NCBI RefSeq assembly: GCF_006636205.1
Contig: NZ_VIGB01000003.1
Location: 8,186,501-8,250,500 of the forward strand
Reading direction: 5' to 3'
DNA from: Kitasatospora acidiphila
Lineage (GTDB): Bacteria > Actinomycetota > Actinomycetes > Streptomycetales > Streptomycetaceae
Length of the DNA stretch: 64,000 bases
Shown: piece by piece, positions 61,630-64,000 of the stretch
How the letters are laid out: each line of letters opens with the position of its first letter
Position numbering within the stretch: the first letter of the stretch is position 1
Program-made: the position numbers and the translations under genes
Notes under the pieces: model-generated
Database searches by the model: none
Seen by the model: the letters and a program-made list of their open reading frames with translations, nothing else
What the model was told of the DNA's origin: nothing

Positions 61630-62499
61630 CTACCCCTGTGCGTGGATCACTTCGAGGGCGTGCTCGCGTGCCGGAGTGCCGAGCAGGGTGTTCAACTCGT
61701 CGAACAGCGCGCCGGCGGTGACTCCGTTCCAGCCCGGTGGCAGCAGCGACAGCGGCAGCCCGGGGTCGCGGTACGGCAGTCGGCGCCACTCGGTGAGCAT
61801 CGGGACGTAGAGCTGGAACGCCTCCGGCGGGGCCTTCTCGACCGCCCGCGCCGCGTCGCGGACCGGGCGGTAGCGGCGCAGGAAGTCCGAGTACAGGGCG
61901 GCGAGTTCATCCAGGTCCCACCAGGCGCGGACCTTGGACCGCAGATCGCCGAAGGCGAAGTGGTCGCCGGTGAAGATGTCGACGTACTCGGACAGCCCGC
62001 GCCGCTCGAGGGTTCGACGGGTCTCGGCCGCCAGGTTCCCCGGCGCGACCCACACCCCCGGTGCGGCCGTGCCGTAGCCGAGTTGGGTCAGGCTGGTCCT
62101 GAGCTCGTGCCGTTTCCCCCGCTCGGATTCCGGGACGGAGAACACCACCACGACCCAGCCGTCCTCGGCGACCGCGCGGACCCGCTCGAAGATCCGCACA
62201 TCGCCTTCGGCGAGCGTCTCCAGGGCCGGGGCCGCCAGCGAGTAGCCGGCGACGCCCGCGTGACGCGTGCTCTGGAGCACGCCACGGCGCTTGAGCCGGG
62301 AGATCGACGACCGGACGGCCTGCGCCTCCACGCCGAGGTCCGCCATGAGCCGCACCACCGATGCCACCGAGAGCCAGTTCTGCTCCGCTCGGGCGTACAG
62401 GCCGAAGACCGTGATGATCAGCGGCCCGAGGCGGGTGTCCCGGCCGGTCGCCGTCGGCGCTTCGAACTGAACCGGCACCGGCTCACTGGCGACGTCCAC
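61630..62499 (-). CDS. PaaX-family transcriptional regulator
   Basis: The 289 residues match PaaX-type repressors: LGPLIITVFGLYARAEQNWLSVASVVRLMADLGVEAQAVRSSISRLKRRGVLQS (winged helix), WVVVVFSVPESERGKRHELRTSLTQLGYGTAAPGVWVAP (central domain) and a C-terminal part with YRPVRDAARAVEK. Such regulators respond to aryl-CoA or related ligands. It is divergent from no near gene and may control the hydrolase/Rid genes to its right. Confidence 0.9.
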   Translation of the reverse strand: MDVASEPVPVQFEAPTATGRDTRLGPLIITVFGLYARAEQNWLSVASVVRLMADLGVEAQAVRSSISRLKRRGVLQSTRHAGVAGYSLAAPALETLAEGDVRIFERVRAVAEDGWVVVVFSVPESERGKRHELRTSLTQLGYGTAAPGVWVAPGNLAAETRRTLERRGLSEYVDIFTGDHFAFGDLRSKVRAWWDLDELAALYSDFLRRYRPVRDAARAVEKAPPEAFQLYVPMLTEWRRLPYRDPGLPLSLLPPGWNGVTAGALFDELNTLLGTPAREHALEVIHAQG

Positions 62500-62623
62500 G
62501 CGCTCCGTCCTTGCTGCTCAGGGCCGCTGCCGACCGTATGATCATTCGCTCGGCAGCCTATCGCCTCGCGGGTGAGCGGTTCGTGCCCGCTCCGGAGGCT
62601 CCTTGGGGGCGGGCGATGGTTCG

Positions 62624-63511
62624 TCAGGTCAGGGAGGTCGAGACCACCCGGTTGCGGAGCTCGCCGAGGCCGCTGACCCGGGTGACGACCAGGTCGCCGT
62701 CGCGCAGGAAGACCTGCGGGTCCCGGGCGCTTCCGATGCCGCTCGGGGTGCCGGTGAGGATGAGGTCACCGGCCCGCAGGGTCATGCCGTGGCTGAGCTC
62801 GGCGATGATCCGGGCGAAGGAGAAGGCCATCTGGGAGCTGCTGGCGTTCTGCAGCAGCACGTCGTTGACCCGGCACTGCACCCGCAGGTCGCCGGGGTCG
62901 GCCACCTCGTCGGCGGTGGTGAGCCAGGGGCCGAGCGGCATCGTGGCGTCGATGCTCTTGCCCTTGAGCCACTGGCCGCCGTGTGCCCGTTGCAGGTCGC
63001 GCTGGGAGACGTCGTTGGCGACGAGGTAGCCGAAGATGTGCTCGCGGGCCTTCTCCTCGGGGATGGACCGGCCGTCACGGCCGATGACAAGGGCGATCTC
63101 CGCCTCGTAGTCCCACTGGCCGGACAACTCCGCGTCATAGGCGATGTCGTCGACAGGGCCGATGACGGTGTCCGGGCCCTTGGTGAAGAAGGCCGGGCGG
63201 GTCGGGCGGGTGGCCGGGTCCTGGCCCTCGCGCTTGCCCTTCGACTCCTCGAAGTGGTCGCAGTAGTTCCAACCGGTGCACAGGATGTCGCGGTTGAACC
63301 GGTGCAGCGGTGCTTCGAGGCGGACCTCCGAGAGCCCGACCGTCCGCGCGCCGGAGAGTGCGTTGCGCGCCGCGTCGAGGGCGGCCGGACCGCCGCGGAC
63401 GAGGTCGTCGACCGTGCCGACGGACCCCGGCAGCAGCGCCACCGCCGCCTCGGCCTCCAGGACGACGCCGGCGCGCCGGGTGCCGTTCACCGTGACAGAC
63501 GCGAGTTTCAT
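62624..63511 (-). CDS. Fumarylacetoacetate hydrolase-family protein
   Basis: From ATG 63511, 295 residues: an N-terminal cap, then ILCTGWNYCDHFEES, PAFFTKGPDTVIGP, the metal site WDYEAEIALVIGRDGRSIPEEKAREHIFGYLVANDVSQRDLQ and LILTGTPSGIGSARDP. The Glu/Glu/Asp metal ligands are present. Enzymes of this family cleave or hydrate C-C bonds in catabolism of aromatic compounds. Next to PaaX and Rid genes it suits an aromatic-acid pathway. Confidence 0.9.
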   Translation of the reverse strand: MKLASVTVNGTRRAGVVLEAEAAVALLPGSVGTVDDLVRGGPAALDAARNALSGARTVGLSEVRLEAPLHRFNRDILCTGWNYCDHFEESKGKREGQDPATRPTRPAFFTKGPDTVIGPVDDIAYDAELSGQWDYEAEIALVIGRDGRSIPEEKAREHIFGYLVANDVSQRDLQRAHGGQWLKGKSIDATMPLGPWLTTADEVADPGDLRVQCRVNDVLLQNASSSQMAFSFARIIAELSHGMTLRAGDLILTGTPSGIGSARDPQVFLRDGDLVVTRVSGLGELRNRVVSTSLT

Positions 63512-63625
63512 CCCTGCCGCCCCATGCGTGTGCATCCTTCCTGTTCGTCATCAAGAAACATCGATATCGGAGCTCCGCCGCGACGCGGCCCGCATGTCGG
63601 GTCGACACCGCACCACGGCCCGGGC

Positions 63626-64000
63626 TCAGCCGGCCGGCCGCACCAGCCGGTCGTCCGGGATCACGGCGACACCCAGGATCTCGATCATGGCTTCGGGCTG
63701 CCACAGGGCAGTGCACCCGATGCCGGCCATGGCCGGATAGACCGGGCCGGCGAGCTCGCGCCAGACCCGGCCGATCTCCTTGCCGTGCGCCTGGTAGTCG
63801 GGGATGTCGGTGAGGTAGATGGTCACGCTGACCAAGTCCTCCGGCTTGCCACCCGCTTGGCGCAGCGTCGCGAGCACATTGCCGAACGCCTGGCGGAACT
63901 GCTCCACGATGCCGCCCGGGACGATCTTCATTTCGGAGTCGAGAGCGGTCTGGCCACCCAGGTAGAGGGTGTTTCCGGCCAGCGTGCCGTGCGAGTAACC
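63626..64000 (-). CDS. Rid-family (RidA-like) protein, 5' end outside the window
   Basis: The frame is open to the last base. LAGNTLYLGGQTALDSEMK, then VEQFRQAFGNVLATLRQAGGKPEDLVSVTIYLTDIPDY and IEILGVAVIPD are the Rid-family pattern. The usual late Arg (GCTALWQPEAMIEI in place of the R..P..Q form) is missing, which suggests a member without RidA imine-deaminase activity. Only the first few residues are off the edge. Confidence 0.87.
   Translation of the reverse strand, partial: GYSHGTLAGNTLYLGGQTALDSEMKIVPGGIVEQFRQAFGNVLATLRQAGGKPEDLVSVTIYLTDIPDYQAHGKEIGRVWRELAGPVYPAMAGIGCTALWQPEAMIEILGVAVIPDDRLVRPAG

Overview
The window is very GC-rich chromosomal DNA from an actinomycete, most likely a member of the Streptomycetaceae (Streptomyces, Kitasatospora or a relative). 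The grounds are strong third-position GC bias, frequent GTG starts, GAGG-type ribosome sites, an AfsR/SARP-type regulator, a class III lanthipeptide locus, IS30 and IS21-type debris and several families typical of this group. I found no rRNA gene, no intact tRNA and no CRISPR array.

Left part (1-9.6 kb): a permease remnant, an NmrA-like oxidoreductase, a frameshifted Tat-exported flavin oxidase, an acyl-CoA ligase, a lipase with IPT/TIG domains, and a compact ketosynthase III / acyl carrier protein / ketosynthase II set with short tandem repeats at its gene borders.

Accessory part (9.7-31.4 kb): five degenerate modules split this stretch into islands. Complete modules combine a terminator-like hairpin, the 3' half of a serine tRNA (reverse strand) and closely spaced direct repeats resembling integrase arm sites. 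This is the signature of repeated integration at a tRNA-Ser. Between the modules lie DIP1984 and SRPBCC genes; an IS30 element inside a terminator hairpin; a five-gene coupled operon with a class III cyclase-like protein and a TIR/deoxyribosyltransferase-like protein (a candidate conflict system); a tectonin propeller; a PHP hydrolase; chimeric scars (integrase/IstB and flavin oxidase/DNA ligase); HIT, DUF218 and WbqC genes; and a second operon whose membrane protein and soluble partner share a glycine-rich TGGAV-type motif.

Right part (31.4-64 kb): mostly metabolic and regulatory genes. It holds a HAD-GT20 fusion beside a PfkB kinase, a redox/SnoaL group with a MarR regulator and a family of matching palindromes, a GH15 enzyme, an aldehyde dehydrogenase, an AfsR-like regulator, a LuxR regulator, an M20 peptidase, a GntR/membrane-protein pair and a two-component system.

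The clearest biosynthetic locus is 55.2-61.6 kb. A LanKC synthetase is followed by three tandem precursor genes on a 160-bp period, an MFS exporter and a prolyl oligopeptidase. A conserved Pro20 immediately before the Ser/Ser/Cys core suggests that the peptidase removes the leader.

Several genes (flavin oxidase, IS30 transposase, NTF2-like protein, PfkB kinase, aldo/keto reductase, methyltransferase) are broken by single-base shifts, mostly in C or G runs. Sequencing undercalls must be excluded before these are treated as true pseudogenes.
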